Source of the DNA: Earliella scabrosa
Lineage: Eukaryota; Basidiomycota; Agaricomycetes; Polyporales; Polyporaceae
Direction: 5' to 3'
DNA: 64,000 nucleotides
Assembly (NCBI GenBank): GCA_022605405.1
Contig: JABYQQ010000001.1
Location: forward strand, 4,278,001 to 4,342,000
Of the stretch, positions 1 through 15,284 are shown in pieces (within the stretch, counting starts at the first letter, position 1; each line of letters starts with the position of its first letter). The notes beneath the pieces were generated by a model, which made no database searches, was not told the origin of the DNA, and worked only from the letters and a program-made list of their open reading frames with translations. A program made the position numbers and the translations under genes.

Positions 1-114
1 ACGGCGGTCGGGTGGCTGTACCCTTTGTCCAAAAAGTTAATCTTGGATCCATCGAGTCCACCCTACTTTAACTTACCACAAGCAAGACCGTCGTCATCCG
101 CAGAGCCGTTCAAG

Positions 115-1205
115 ATGTTTCCGCCCGTAGAACGCCAGTTGATCGTCTTCGATTTTGACTGGTGAGTCGGGTTTCGGGTCCAGAGCAGGGTCGCCAGATG
201 ATTAACATCATCCTCCAGGTCTCTTGCCGACCAGGACTCGGACAGATGGGTCCTCGAAGTTCTCGCGCCAAAGCTGCGCAGAAAGATGAAGGACCTCAAG
301 AAGGACGTCCAATGGACTGATCTTGTGTGAGACATGCGCCACACCACCCAAACGGCCACGATCTGACGAACCAAGTGCGATGACCCTGAAAGAGCTGCAT
401 GAGCTCGGCGGAACGAAAGAGCAGATCGAAGACGCGCTCCGAGCGATGCCCTTCGTAAATCTCCTCAATTCCTTCCCCGCTCGTCCTTGAGATAGCGCTG
501 ACGAGCGCCCTCCCACTGCAGCACCCTGCCATGGTCCGCGGCGTCAGCGCGCTCAAATCGAGGGGAAAGACCACCTTCTTCTGCCTCTCGAACGCGAACA
601 TCGTCTACATCACCACCATCCTCAAGGTCGAGTCCCGCCGCGCCGAGTGTTCCTCTCTATGCCTCTCTGACCCAGCACACAGTCCAAAGGCCTCGAGAGC
701 CTGTTCGACGAAATCATCACGAACCCCGCCGAGTGGGATCCGTCCGGCCTGCTGAAGCTGCGCCGGCGGATCGACCCCTCGGGGCCCCAGCACGACTGCA
801 AGGTCGGCTGCAGCCCCAACATGTGCAAAGGTGAACCCCCCACCTCCACCCCTACACCTTGAGCTCGACGTTCTGATGTCTTCTCTGAACAGGCGACGAA
901 CTCGACGCATTCCTCAAGAGACACGGGCCCGACTTCGACCGCATCATCTACGTCGGCGACGGCTCGAACGACTTCTGCCCCGTCCTCCGCCTCCGCAAGT
1001 GAGTGCTGCGTTGCCAAGTCTGCGCCGCATCGGTCTCACTAACTGAATGTTCGCATATGCACATAGGCAAGATTTGGTCTTCTGCAGACGCTACCGAGGC
1101 CTCTACAACCTCATCAAGCCGTACGAAGAGGAGGGTCGCCTCCACTGCGGCGTCCGCTACTGGACCGGCGCATGGGAGGTGGAGGAGCTCCTCGACCAGC
1201 TGTAG
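115..1205 (+). CDS. PHOSPHO1/PHOSPHO2-type HAD phosphatase
   Basis: Split gene of about seven exons, roughly 235 residues, starting MFPPVERQLIVFDFDW at 115. The haloacid dehalogenase motif I is split by the first intron (FDFDW then SLADQDSD), giving the D-x-D-x-S-x5-SD pattern of the PHOSPHO family. Motif III is clear in the penultimate exon (IIYVGDGSNDFCPVLRL), and a Cys-rich stretch (CKVGCSPNMCKG) precedes it. The last exon carries a conserved-looking tail (VFCRRYRGLYNLIKPYEEEG) and ends at 1203-1205. Family members dephosphorylate small phosphate esters such as phosphocholine, phosphoethanolamine or pyridoxal phosphate; the substrate here cannot be told. The order of motifs and the length fit a complete cytosolic enzyme. 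The start was chosen because it is the ATG directly before motif I. Introns run from GTGAGT- or GTAAAT-type donors to CAG, TAG or AAG acceptors. Confidence 0.85.
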
Positions 1206-1953
1206 CTGAGACCGCGGGAAGGAATCCGCACAGCTGTGGCACAGAAGAGATCAGAAGTAGAAATGAACCTGTACGATGTTTCGCTTGTTCAACCGAGCCT
1301 TCCCACAGAGCACACCTGTTGGCACACAATCACAGACCTGTACAATCAGTAGATGGAAGAAAGCGAGCAAGAGGAAGATGTAGATTGGGAGATGGGGGTG
1401 GAGAGAGACAGTACTACAGCCATGACTGCAATTATACATCATTGAGGTGGACGCGAGGCAGAAGCTGGCAGATCGTGTTGGATGAGTATGGTCAAGCCTA
1501 GGGAAGCGAGACTGCAGAGTCCGTAACTATCGACGAGCTCAAAGGAGACAATGTGGTGTATCGAGCGAATCAGAAAGGCGACGTGCGCTTGGAGGCATTG
1601 GGGGGAAACGTGGGGCGCAATGCAAATATATAGACAGTGATGAGGTGAGGCAGTGCGAGAACGAGCTACACATTTATGGCCACTTCGTACGTCGGCCGTT
1701 GAGCGTTGGGAATTGGGATTGACGATTGCGCGTGGGCTTGGGGTTGCGTAAGAGAAACAAGGGAGAACAGAAGAAAACAAGTGCTTGGGCAGCGACCGGG
1801 CGAGTGTCTACGCGGGGAAACTACGCGAGGATAGCGTGCACGAACAACGGAAAGGCAAGCAAGGGAAGACAGGTGCGACGAAAACTGGGGAGTGCATATG
1901 GGAGGCGGGGACCGGACCCACCGCCCGGACAGGAACCGTTCACCGAACCACGC
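1206..1953. other. intergenic, convergent 3' ends
   Basis: This stretch lies between the phosphatase stop and the Yak1 stop, so it holds two 3' untranslated regions. I see no supported coding exon, RNA gene or repeat in it. Confidence 0.6.
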
Positions 1954-6044
<4,091 letters not shown>

Positions 6045-6255
6045 GTAAAAAGCAAAGAGAAAAGCAGGTGCGAGCTGAGAATGCCCCTGGATGACGGTGG
6101 ACGCTATGGAAGACGACGAGGACGGCTCGATGGGTGATGAGGAAAGGGCAACGCCCGATCATGGAGAGCGCCGAGCGCAGCATATGACTTCGCTAATTAT
6201 CGATTGCTTATCTCGCGCATACACTCGTTACTTGGCGATTGTTACTCGTCTAATT

Positions 6256-6823
6256 CTACGTCTCAAAGGACTTCAGGATGCCGACCAGGGCGCGCTCTAC
6301 AGCCAGCAGCAATTTGCCCTCCTGTCCCATCGACCCCAGCGATGGCGGCACATCAATTGACAAGAAGATCTGTCTCTTGAAGCGGCGAGCTACGGCGACA
6401 AGGCCGGCGGCATGCAACGGCCATGGTCAGTGCGTGTCGCGCATGCACAGGGGAGACGGAAATATCACCGAGACGCTGTGCCATCGACAACGCGACATCC
6501 GACCCTGAAGTGCGATACAGCGAAGTCGCTGCTCCAAGCGTGTTGGGCTGCAGGCAGGTGTATGCGTTCGTACCGAATCATCAGCAAGATCGCGAGCAAC
6601 GTGTGGTGCAACTCACAAGCTCCTTGGACGGCATCGCGCAAGCCCAATCCTTTCCGAGGCACCCCTGCAGTGGCGCGTTCTGCACTGCATCCGACTCCGA
6701 GTCTGTCGTGCCGACCCAGAGCATGTATGTGTCCACAAGGCGAGTGATCTGCACCGCAAGAGCGGGGAGCCCAACCTCGGCGGAAGGCACATAACGCGTC
6801 TCGACTTGAATGCGTGACTCCAT
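6256..6823 (-). CDS. proteasome assembly chaperone 4 (PSMG4/Poc4-like)
   Basis: A three-exon gene recovered by splicing: 6617-6823, 6469-6547 and 6256-6389, in all 420 bases or 139 residues plus stop. Exon 1 contains the PAC4 signature stretch ITRLVDTYMLWVGTTD, exon 2 contains TSLYRTSGSDVALSMAQRL, and exon 3 continues ARRFKRQIFLSIDVPPSLG and a helical tail ending LKSFET. These align in order with the strand, thiol-poor loop, AQRLA helix and FVSYN/FLSID strand of PSMG4. Donors are GTGAGT and GTGATA; acceptors are TGCAG and CGTAG, and reading phase is kept at both. PAC3-PAC4 heterodimers help build the 20S alpha ring in the cytosol. The gene lies 211 bases upstream of Yak1 on the same strand. 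The start is the ATG at 6821-6823; a short upstream coding exon cannot be excluded. Confidence 0.75.
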
Positions 6824-7082
6824 CGTAGCTGTCTCGACCTGCGATGGGTGAGAGTGCGATTGGCCAAGTAGACGGTACGGAGCTTGGCCTGAGCTGAGCT
6901 CGCTGTCGTAAACAACGACCCAGGATAGGTGGCCGAGTGGCTAGGCGCCCGTAACCCATTCCAGTGCTTGTCACTCTGACGTCGACGTCTTCCGAAGTCT
7001 GCGAAGCCGCGTGTGGATGCTGCGGGTGTAGTCCATGTCGGCCAGCTCGTCTTTCAGTCAGCTACCTCCACGCACCTAACAC

Positions 7083-7244
7083 ATGTCGCAGCAGTCCCAA
7101 TCCCTCAATGTCTCTGTGAAAGGCTTCATCAACGACATTGCACCCCTCCGCTTCGACGGTGAGAAAGCCACGGTGGTTTGCTACGACCACTGGGAGCCCG
7201 CGAGACGCTTAACAAGCCGGACTGTAACGAACCCTGGTCGGTGA
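7083..7244 (+). other. short orphan frame, possible gene fragment
   Basis: An ATG at 7083 opens 53 codons beginning MSQQSQSLNVSVKGFINDI and continuing APLRFDG. The first 25 or so codons read like a real N-terminus, and a consensus-like donor (GGTGAG) follows at once, yet I could not find a continuing exon downstream that makes a recognisable protein. It may be the start of a split gene I cannot complete, or a truncated copy of a dispersed gene. No function is proposed. Confidence 0.25.
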
Positions 7245-8013
7245 GTGGCCATCTCGTCCCGTGCTTGTGTGTTGTGGTGATAGCGAAACGTATGGGATGA
7301 TGGCACTCGTGGTGGGCCAGTATGAGGACATGGAGGAGAAGGGTGGAAGTGACAAGGGGTTATATTGTTCCTTCAGAGACGGCAGAGGGAACCCTGCAGC
7401 AGTTTCCAGTTCACGGCGTGAGCTCACCTCGGTGGTGACCTTAAGCCGACCGTGACGCAGGTCCGTGGGCGTCGAGGAGCCCCATGGCGAAGGCCTTATG
7501 CATGACGCACACTCATTTGAGACTTGACAACTTGACAAGGAGCACTCGCCTATACAGGCGAGCTACCCCTATTAACCGAGGTCAATTCAAGCTGCTATAG
7601 TAGCAAGTAGAGGTTAAGAACAGTACCAGGTTGTGTCGGCCTCGTGGCCAGTGGTATACGTTCCACGTTTGGCGCATATATCTATGCTTATGTTCTTCGC
7701 TCTGCTCTGCGCATGTAGCCAGTGGGGTATCATGGTACTCGTGCATCGACGCGAGATAGTACTGAGGGGAGGGACATAACCATACCCAGGCCCGCTAAAG
7801 CTTCAGTTAGCTCTGAATCCACCGAGTCCTAGAAATAGTACATTGACTTGGGATGTTGACAGTGAATTTTACACGTGTTCCCGACCTCCCAACGACCCTG
7901 ATAGGTGCAAATTCTTTTGTACAGTATCTCTCTCTTCTTCAAGCATTGCGTGAATTGACCCACTCTTCATATCACTCTTAGTTTGGGCGGACGACCGCAA
8001 TCTCCTCTCAGCG
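7245..8013. other. intergenic
   Basis: AT-richer sequence before the coiled-coil gene at 8014, presumably holding its promoter and leader. No supported exon, RNA gene or repeat was found. Confidence 0.5.
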
Positions 8014-9831
8014 ATGCAGTCCAGAGTACCAGCGGGTGCATCCACCTCACAACCGCAAGTGTCTACACCCCAACGTCCTTCGCAGGCGTGGCGCGCCCAG
8101 ACGACACGCTCACCTGCAGACCCTAGTGTACTACAGAAGCGACCGAGGACGCCCAGTCCACCTCCTACACATGCTATCGCCAGCGGACGCCCGACGACCC
8201 CGAAGCAACGAAGGATCGAGGGTGAAAGTGGCACTCGGACACGCACAACCACCCCTGCCCTGACTCCATCTCAACGCGCGGCACGACAAGCCGAGATAGA
8301 GAGGGGCCTCGCAGAGGGGAAGAAGCTCTCGCGCATTGCGAGCATACAGGAAGCACTTTCCGCGGTGAAGGCCTCTTCCCAAGCACCTTCTGGAACGTCG
8401 CCTTCAGGCTCTTTGGCTCCTCCGCAGGCTTCCCCCGCAGGCTCCTCACGCATAGCCATCATCGAAGCGGCCTTGCACGATTCTCGACACCACCATTCTG
8501 ATCTTCCGCCCTCGCCCTCGCCCTCTTCTGCATCCCAAGCTCGGGCCCTTCCCATGGCGCCGTCTAGACCGCCTCAATCCACACAATCTGAGGCCGGCTA
8601 CTCGATTTCCTCCGAGATCGAGGACGCCGAGCTGGACGATCTTGAAGACAAGGCGATACAGACGGACCCCTACGACGACGAAGAGTCCATCATCGAGGAC
8701 TTCTTCCAATCCGCTCCGGCCAGTGCCTTTGGCTCGCCCGTCGTGTACGCGACCGCGCTGAGCAGCGCAAGTGCCGATGTCGGCTCCGGATCCTCGCGCC
8801 CCAGCATGTCCCGGATGCCGGACTCGGAGCCTGAGCGTGGGTCGTGGCTGCCGGCTCCTCCTCCTCTGACTCCGGGGCGGGGGCGTTCCATGCGGACGTC
8901 TACACCCGGTGGGAACGAGGGCGGCATGCTTCTGACCCCGCCAGGGACTTCTCAGACTGGCTATCGGTCTGCGAACGAGCACGGCCTATTTGGTGGACGA
9001 CATGGCGCCCCGCAATCGCCCTCTCCGTCACCGGCGAAGGGCAAGGGCAGAGAGATGCCCCGCTCGCCCAGTTGGGGCATGGGCAGCCCTCAATGGCAGA
9101 TGATTCAGGACGATCCGGTGCGCGTGCAGTGTTGTGTGGTGGACTGCATGCGGGGCTCTGACGCCAGCTTATGTTTTGGCCGTGCTGTATTGCTCGTTGT
9201 CTGCTTCCGGGCATCGTACGGTCATGCAGGAGAACCCATTCCACGAGCGTGCGCCCGCCCCTGGTGGGGGTACCCCCGCATCGATCATCTCGGGCACAGA
9301 AAGCTTGGAGAGTGCGGGGTCGCAGTCGGTGCCGCTCTCCGCCGACGCTATCGAGTCACAAGTTGCAGCCCTCGCGAACGTTCCGGAATACGTGCGGAGG
9401 CTGGAAAGAAGAGAGCGGGCAGCATTGAATAGTGCTGACATCAAGTCCCGAAGGATAGCGCAGCTCGAGGACGAGGTACAGCGGTGCGTGTTGAACCGAA
9501 TCGCCAAAGGGTCCGTCGGGGCTGACAAAGCACCACCGGCTCGCTCTCAGATTGAGGAACGAGAAGAGAGCGTTGGAGGAGACCGTCGCTGCACTGCAGG
9601 TGCGACGATGAGGTGCGATGATAGGCGTTGCATAGAGGTGGGCGATGCTGCTTCCTACCCTTCTCTCCTTCCCTGCAGCTGGCGCCGTCCCAGTCTGCTC
9701 CCTTGCCTCCCCCTGCCAGGGAACCCGTCCTTTGCTTCATCCGTCAGGATCAAACCCTGTGCTTGCCGTACATTCTCGCATTTTCTCGTCCTTGTGTTAT
9801 TCAGTCACTTATCCACGGCCTAATTTTATGA
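8014..9831 (+). CDS. disordered coiled-coil protein, function unknown
   Basis: Exon 1 runs from the ATG at 8014 to about 9118 and encodes a Ser/Pro/Thr-rich, mostly disordered region of about 370 residues. It includes basic Pro-rich patches (QKRPRTPSPPPTHAIASGRP) and a short acidic block (SEIEDAELDDLEDKAIQTD). An intron of about 110 bases ends at 9229. Exon 2 (ENPFHERAPAPGGG...) passes into a coiled coil (VPEYVRRLERRERAALNSAD, then RIAQLEDEVQR). A second intron ends at 9550 and exon 3 continues the coil (LRNEKRALEETVAALQ). If the CAG|GTGCGA donor at 9599 is used, a last exon (LAPSQSAPLPPPAREP...) ends at 9831; without it the frame stops at 9611. The heptad pattern across three exon joins supports the model. 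I do not recognise the family. The C-terminus is the least certain part. Confidence 0.6.
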
Positions 9832-12800
9832 AGGAACGGATAGTCATGGTCCTTGCCTGTTGATAGCTTCCTGTCCGTCGGCGTGCGGGGTGCCCGCCCA
9901 CGCGCCTCCCGCTCCCTTGGACTTGGGACGCGGCGCCCGGGGTCGGATCCTGCACGCTCTCACTCATAAGTTATTCTTGTCCGTCTCGCTACCTTTCACC
10001 CCCCTCCCCTTCTTCTGTCGTTCACCTGCATTCCAATCCATCTGCATTGGACCTCAGCTGGCAAGCCTGCGGTGGGCGACTACGCTCCCGCCGAAGCCTC
10101 TCGATCTGATGCCTCCGCCCAATTGGTAATAGGCAGCCTACGGAGGCCGCGCGCGTGGCGGTCGACCCCATGGATACACCGGTGGCAAAAGGTCGACGAG
10201 CGAGTCCGCCCGTCACGTACTGAATGGCGACGATCACGATGCGTTCCCCACTGGGGGCGCGCACGCGTCCAGTCTTCCGTCTGGAGCAACAACAGTGACA
10301 TGCTGACATGCCGGAGCTCAGCATTGCGCACGTACGGGCGGGCGCAGGTTTGATAACCCTTCGTCGACATCTACAAATCGGAGCGACATTCGAGGCTGTC
10401 CGCGTTCGGGTTGCCTTAATTGCGCGCCCGGCCAGGGTCGCATGTGCCGCAGTGAGGTATTGAGCGTGCTGTTGACGGTTCAGCGTGAACTGTCGCCACA
10501 CAGCACATCCTGATCTCAGCTCGACACCACACCTTGACTTCGACATATGCATGCATGTCAAGAACCGTCGGGTGGCTGATGCATCATTCGTCGACGGCCA
10601 GGGCGCGCGCACGTCCCGCGCGGAACTCCGCTCTCGGACTCGGAACAGGCACCGAGAGGCGACCCGGGTTCGAAGTCAAGCATGCTCGCGAGTGGTCCGC
10701 GGACGTCTCTTGACAGCAGTTCAGTTCGCCTTTACCGCAGCGAACTGTGAAGGCTGTCGAGGGTTCTCGCCCGGATGCCCCCCTGTAGACCGAGGCCGTA
10801 AAAGACAGCGGGTGCACGTAACCTACAGCTTGCACTGAAGTCGAAGCGCGGCTTGCGCGGCCGAGGAAGTGTGTGCGACGGGGGAACAGAACACACGCGT
10901 ACGCGAGTCGACAGTCTCTTTTCGCGAAGGCTCATCATTCCGACAGAACGCAGTTGCGCTGGTAGTGGGCCTGGGAGCGCGTCGCACAGACTCACGCCGC
11001 AAAACCGCGACACCGCGACCTACGTCATCGACGCATATACAGGAACCGGGGCGTCGACGTCTGGCGGATCCCTCTCGACGGCAGATGGACAGGCGCAGGA
11101 CGCGGGACACATTGAGCATGTGCGCGAGGGCGATACATTGTGCGCGATCGATGGATGTGCAAGAGAGAGCTTGAGCTTCGACGCCTCTTAACATTAGTTG
11201 CCGGTCCGCCGGGACCCTGATTGACTTGGCACGTCAGTGGAAACTGGCAAAAGCGCAGACAAGCAGAGAGACGCGTTGGCGATAACGACACCGTTGTCAG
11301 CCGTGTGCGAGGCAGGCCCTCTGCAGGAAGGAACCCCGGAAGTTACGGTCCTGGAAAGGGCCAGGGGCATGACGCGTTTGCCAGACTAACGTCACGGTCG
11401 AGGTTTGTTCACCCCGTATGTCACGCGTCTGCGTCGAGTGCCGGGAGCGGGTCCCGTAGTATAGTCCTTTTGGTTGGAATGTGTCCAATCGGAAGTAAAC
11501 TGCCCTTTACACGTCAACGGTGAGCTCCGCCAGGGCAGTCCATCCATACACGTACGGTAGCTCGCGAAGATACATGCTGAATGCGCCCGCACAGAACATC
11601 GGCCATGAGACCCGGTGTATTTCCAAGCCCATAGAGTGCGCCATGCAGCTCGGTGAGTTTCGGAAGCTCACGCGACCGGGGTCGTGTATCTCCTGCTCAA
11701 CATTCAATGTCCTAGATGGAACAGACGACGCGAAGATCAGACGAGTCCAACTCAGCTCAAGGATGATCTCGCTTACTCAAAAATCTCCGGAAGCCCATAT
11801 GAAAGCCGGTCCAAACGATCCACGGGAGTCCAAGCGCATCCCAGACCGCCGAATAATTGCTGGAACATCCGATGGATGGCGCACGGCGAGCTTCGAATGG
11901 CGAGGCACTAATATCCTGATATGTTATCTCGCAGGACCTGGCGTAGTGGAGCGAGCCGCTAGGACGACAAAGTTCAGTCTCCCTCTGATTTGCCAGGATT
12001 GTCCTCCTTCTCTCTCCCCTCAGGCACACGCTGCACCAACCTCCACCCAATAGCACGCGCCCTCCGCCCGTCCGCTCCGCTTTGTCAGACGAATGGGACG
12101 GGGTCGGGACATATAGCCGTGGAAACGCAGCGGGGCGAGCGGGAGGCAAGGAGGTCCGCCCACGCTTCGCCAGGCTGACAGCGAAGACGACGAAGCAGGC
12201 AAGGACGAACTTGCACGACGTCAGACCGCGCCCCGGGCCCGTCCTGCTCGACGCGGCCAGCGTCGCTCGAACCGGCAACTCTACACCGTGCCTCTGTCGA
12301 GTCTAACGGTCAACGCCGGGTTCTGAATGGCGCAGACGTCTTCGGAAGCGATGCCTGGGAGCGCGACATATGTGGGAACGCACCTCCTGATAGATCCGTG
12401 GGGACGCGTCCGCGAGAACTCAGAAGGCCCGCGCATGCATCACGCATGCACAATGCGCTCTCCAGCCTGCGGGGAGAAATGAGCACTGGACACTGGGACG
12501 TGCTCGGGGACAGTAGCAAGATCGCGCACGCACCCATTCTATCGCATGCGCCTTCTCGCGGTGATCAACCCGCAGAACGGCTCGGGGTTCACATCGGTGG
12601 GTGTCTGCGACGGCCGGGGGATTGGAGGATGGTCCTGCGGCTGCCGCGCGCGTGAGCGAACATTCGCCATACGCGCAACGAACACTACGGCTTCCTCATT
12701 TGTGCTGCCAGCGGTCCCAGTGCCCGCCGCCGGCGTGTCAACCCTATTTCGTCGCATTGACGCATTGGGGAGACCGCGCCCGGTTGCCCGATTCGCTTGA

Positions 12801-13240
12801 TGTGCGGAGAGGGGAGCCTCTCCGCGGCAAATGCTACCGAGCCGTGGTGCCCGAGATGGAAAAAAAGGATACCGAGCATATCGAGCACATAACCATAGCG
12901 AATAATATCAACACAGTGATGATACAAGGTATGCACCCATCTGCACCAGGTCCCGACCTCCCAAAAGTGTCCTATGTACAGCGGGAGGGAGGACTCGATG
13001 CGGGGCGATCGACGCAGAAGCGTGGTCCAGCAGTCCGACGAACAACGCGTCGTCCAGCAACCCCGACGCTCAAACCGTCTACGCTGCATAACGGAGGATC
13101 CACACGGACGCGTTCGATCGATACATCGTCCAGACGCTCCAGGCGCGTGATCGAGGGAGTGGAATGGTGTGGTGTGCGTGGGCGTGATCCACCTTGGACC
13201 ACTTACGACACAATCCGACGAAGACGAATCGTGCTTCATC
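9832..13240. other. 3.4 kb gene-poor GC-rich stretch
   Basis: No frame here reads as a protein family and no exon chain could be assembled on either strand. The sequence is CpG-rich with many short chance frames. A short frame ending LPPKPLDLMPPPNW near 10080-10129 could be an extra last exon of the preceding coiled-coil gene, but no join could be justified. No tRNA or rRNA gene was recognised. Confidence 0.45.
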
Positions 13241-14927
13241 TTAGCAGAACATCCGAGCAAGCCACAGCTTGAACCGCGTCCACCAGCCACCCTGCCAGCC
13301 GTCACTCCGACGCTTGGGACCGAGCCACATGGTCCCGGTACCGATCCTGATCTCCTTCCGCCCTTCCTCATCGTCGGGGCCTTCCTCGATGTCCGCTAGC
13401 CGACGGGTGGGAGACGGAGTCACGGGGAAGCGTGGGAGCGTCGCCCGCGTAACGAACGGCGGGAAGAGCGCGAGCAGTGCGATATACTCAGGATTTGGAA
13501 GGTCCGGTGCGGTCCATGTCCGCAAGTATACGTCACACTCGGAGAACTCGCGATTGGGCGGGGCGGGCGGGAAGAGATCGTCGAGCTCCCCAACCGGGGT
13601 GTTGGGCGTGACGGGTTCGTCTGCGGCCGACGAACCGGACGTTGAGAGATGGCTGGTCCCCGTCTTCGCGGACGAGTATGATGTCGAGAGGGTAGGCGTG
13701 TCCAAGAATGGGTCGCTCGGTGCTCGCGGTCGCTTCTTGGTCTGGGTCGTGGAGGCAATAGGCGGCGGCTTCTGCGACCGAGACGTCGGGGTACGGTCAG
13801 ACGGAAGGGGTTGGGATTGGGACCGAGAGTGTATAGGGGACAAGGGGGCAAATGCGGGATGATTGGTAGCGGAGCTACTTGTCGAAGTGGTACGACTGAG
13901 CGATGTCGTCTCCTCGAAGGCAAGGACCTGAGCAAGACGTCAGTTGACTGTATGCTGCATCACAACAAGCTGCCGGTACTGAATACACACCCCTTTGAGC
14001 ACGTCGATGGCTTCGAGCATGAATTCTTTCCCGCTGGATGACGGAAGTTGCCGAACCGGCCTCAATCAAGTTTAAAGTGCGGCAATTGAGCGAGGCGCAC
14101 TCACCCTGATTCCTTGAACACCGCGTCGTCGATTTCCCATTCGATTCTGTACTGCCCCGCGCCGCCGAGTTCTTGCGGGACCACTTGCAGGCGCATGACC
14201 GCCCACAGACCCTGGAAGAACGGCTTCGTGCCTGGCATGCCCATCGTACACCATGTGCGGATGAAGCGGTCGAGTCGCTCGTACCGCTCCTTCTTCGCAA
14301 GCTGGCCTCTAGGATCAGCGCGCGAATGTGGCATGAGCGAGCCGCCGGGCTTGGTCGCGTTCAGGTGCGCTTTGAACTCGGCGTCCCGCCGCGCGCTCAC
14401 ACTAGCATGGTACGCGGAGCGTATGGACGCTTGCAAGCGGGCAAACGGGGCTCGTTGTGAGGGCGGGAGGGTCGCAAGAGTCTGTGTCATCGCCCTGCCG
14501 GCATTGTCGTCCTGCTTGTAGTACCTGTGGCAATTAAGCTGCCGGGAAGAAGGCGGGAAGGAGGGGCGGCAGGAGAAGAGACGTACCACGCCCGACAGTG
14601 CTCCGCGAACTCTTCTAGCTCGCTGCGCATGGGTTGCGAAGGTGTGTTCGAGCGGCTGTGCTTGCCGCCTGAAGGCGGTGGGGTCATCCTCATCCTTGCG
14701 CTTCGCGAGCGGGGACTGTACGGCGACGTGGGGGAGGTGGGGAGAGAGGAGGAGACGGCTCGGGTGGGCGATGTCGGGTTCGACGACGGCAAGTCATAAA
14801 GGAGTGTTTCCGTAGCATCTTTTTGACCTAGGATCTGAGAGTTCCTGATTGGCAAATTGTTCGTTCGGATGGGCAGCGGCGGCGGGCGCGGTCGGGGAGT
14901 CTCCAGCCGGTACGACGGTGCGGACAT
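13241..14927 (-). CDS. conserved-looking fungal protein, unrecognised
   Basis: Four exons. Exon 1 starts at the ATG at 14925-14927 (MSAPSYRLETPRPRPPPLPI) and ends in a helix, ELEEFAEHCRAWY. Exon 2 continues YKQDDNAGRAMTQTLATLPP and holds the most ordered part: a helical stretch (FARLQASIRSAYHASVSARR), then RLDRFIRTWCTMGMPGTKPF and MRLQVVPQELGGAGQYRIEW. A short third exon reads SGGKEFMLEAIDVLKG. The last exon is Ser/Thr/Pro-rich, then ordered (FSECDVYLRTWTAPDLPNPE) and ends in a Trp- and Arg-rich tail, WWTRFKLWLARMFC, at 13241. The frame is kept at all three joins. The total is near 440 residues. An in-frame ATG 48 bases further upstream (14975) is possible. I do not recognise the family and propose no function. 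Confidence 0.65.
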
Positions 14928-15059
14928 GGTTGGACAAAGGAGTCGCTCGATTGTGCGCGTCGGCTGGCCCGACAAAGGTTGCTCAACAGGCGGCGGGAAG
15001 TGGTGCTCGGAGATAGCCCCGAGGGCGGGTCAAGCAAGGAGATAAGGCAAGATGTTCGG

Positions 15060-15284
15060 TTAGATGTGAGCCAGCTCTGCGGACGACGGGGGGAGACGGG
15101 CCATACAACGCTGGACGTCACCTATGAGTGCGTCGTCGCTGCAGGAGATGATGAGCAGGATACGGGACGCCTCGCGCCGTCGTTGCGCTGCCTCCCTCAA
15201 CGCGGCCGCTGCGCCGAAGCCGAGCTCGGTCGCCACGTGGCAAATGAGCGCCTCTTTGCCTTCTGTTGCGTTGATCGAGTCCAT
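15060..15284 (-). CDS. possible small protein, unknown
   Basis: A 74-codon frame starting MDSINATEGKEALICHVATE and continuing through an Ala/Arg-rich helix (AAAALREAAQRRREASRILL) to a stop at 15060. Its composition is more protein-like than the surrounding chance frames. An optional 45-base GT-AG intron near its end keeps the frame. It lies just upstream of the gene at 13241-14927 on the same strand and could instead be an upstream exon or leader frame of that gene. Confidence 0.3.
   Translation of the reverse strand: MDSINATEGKEALICHVATELGFGAAAALREAAQRRREASRILLIISCSDDALIGDVQRCMARLPPSSAELAHI

Noticed and set aside
6920..6990. tRNA-like start: GGATAGGTGGCCGAGTGGCTAGGCG resembles the acceptor and D arm of a serine or leucine tRNA
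   Set aside because: No anticodon stem, no GGTTCGAATCC-type T arm and no matching 3' acceptor strand follow. It is a chance match or a remnant.
10660..10690. GGGTTCGAAG, similar to a tRNA T loop
   Set aside because: The flanking bases cannot form the five-pair T stem and no D or anticodon arm is present upstream.
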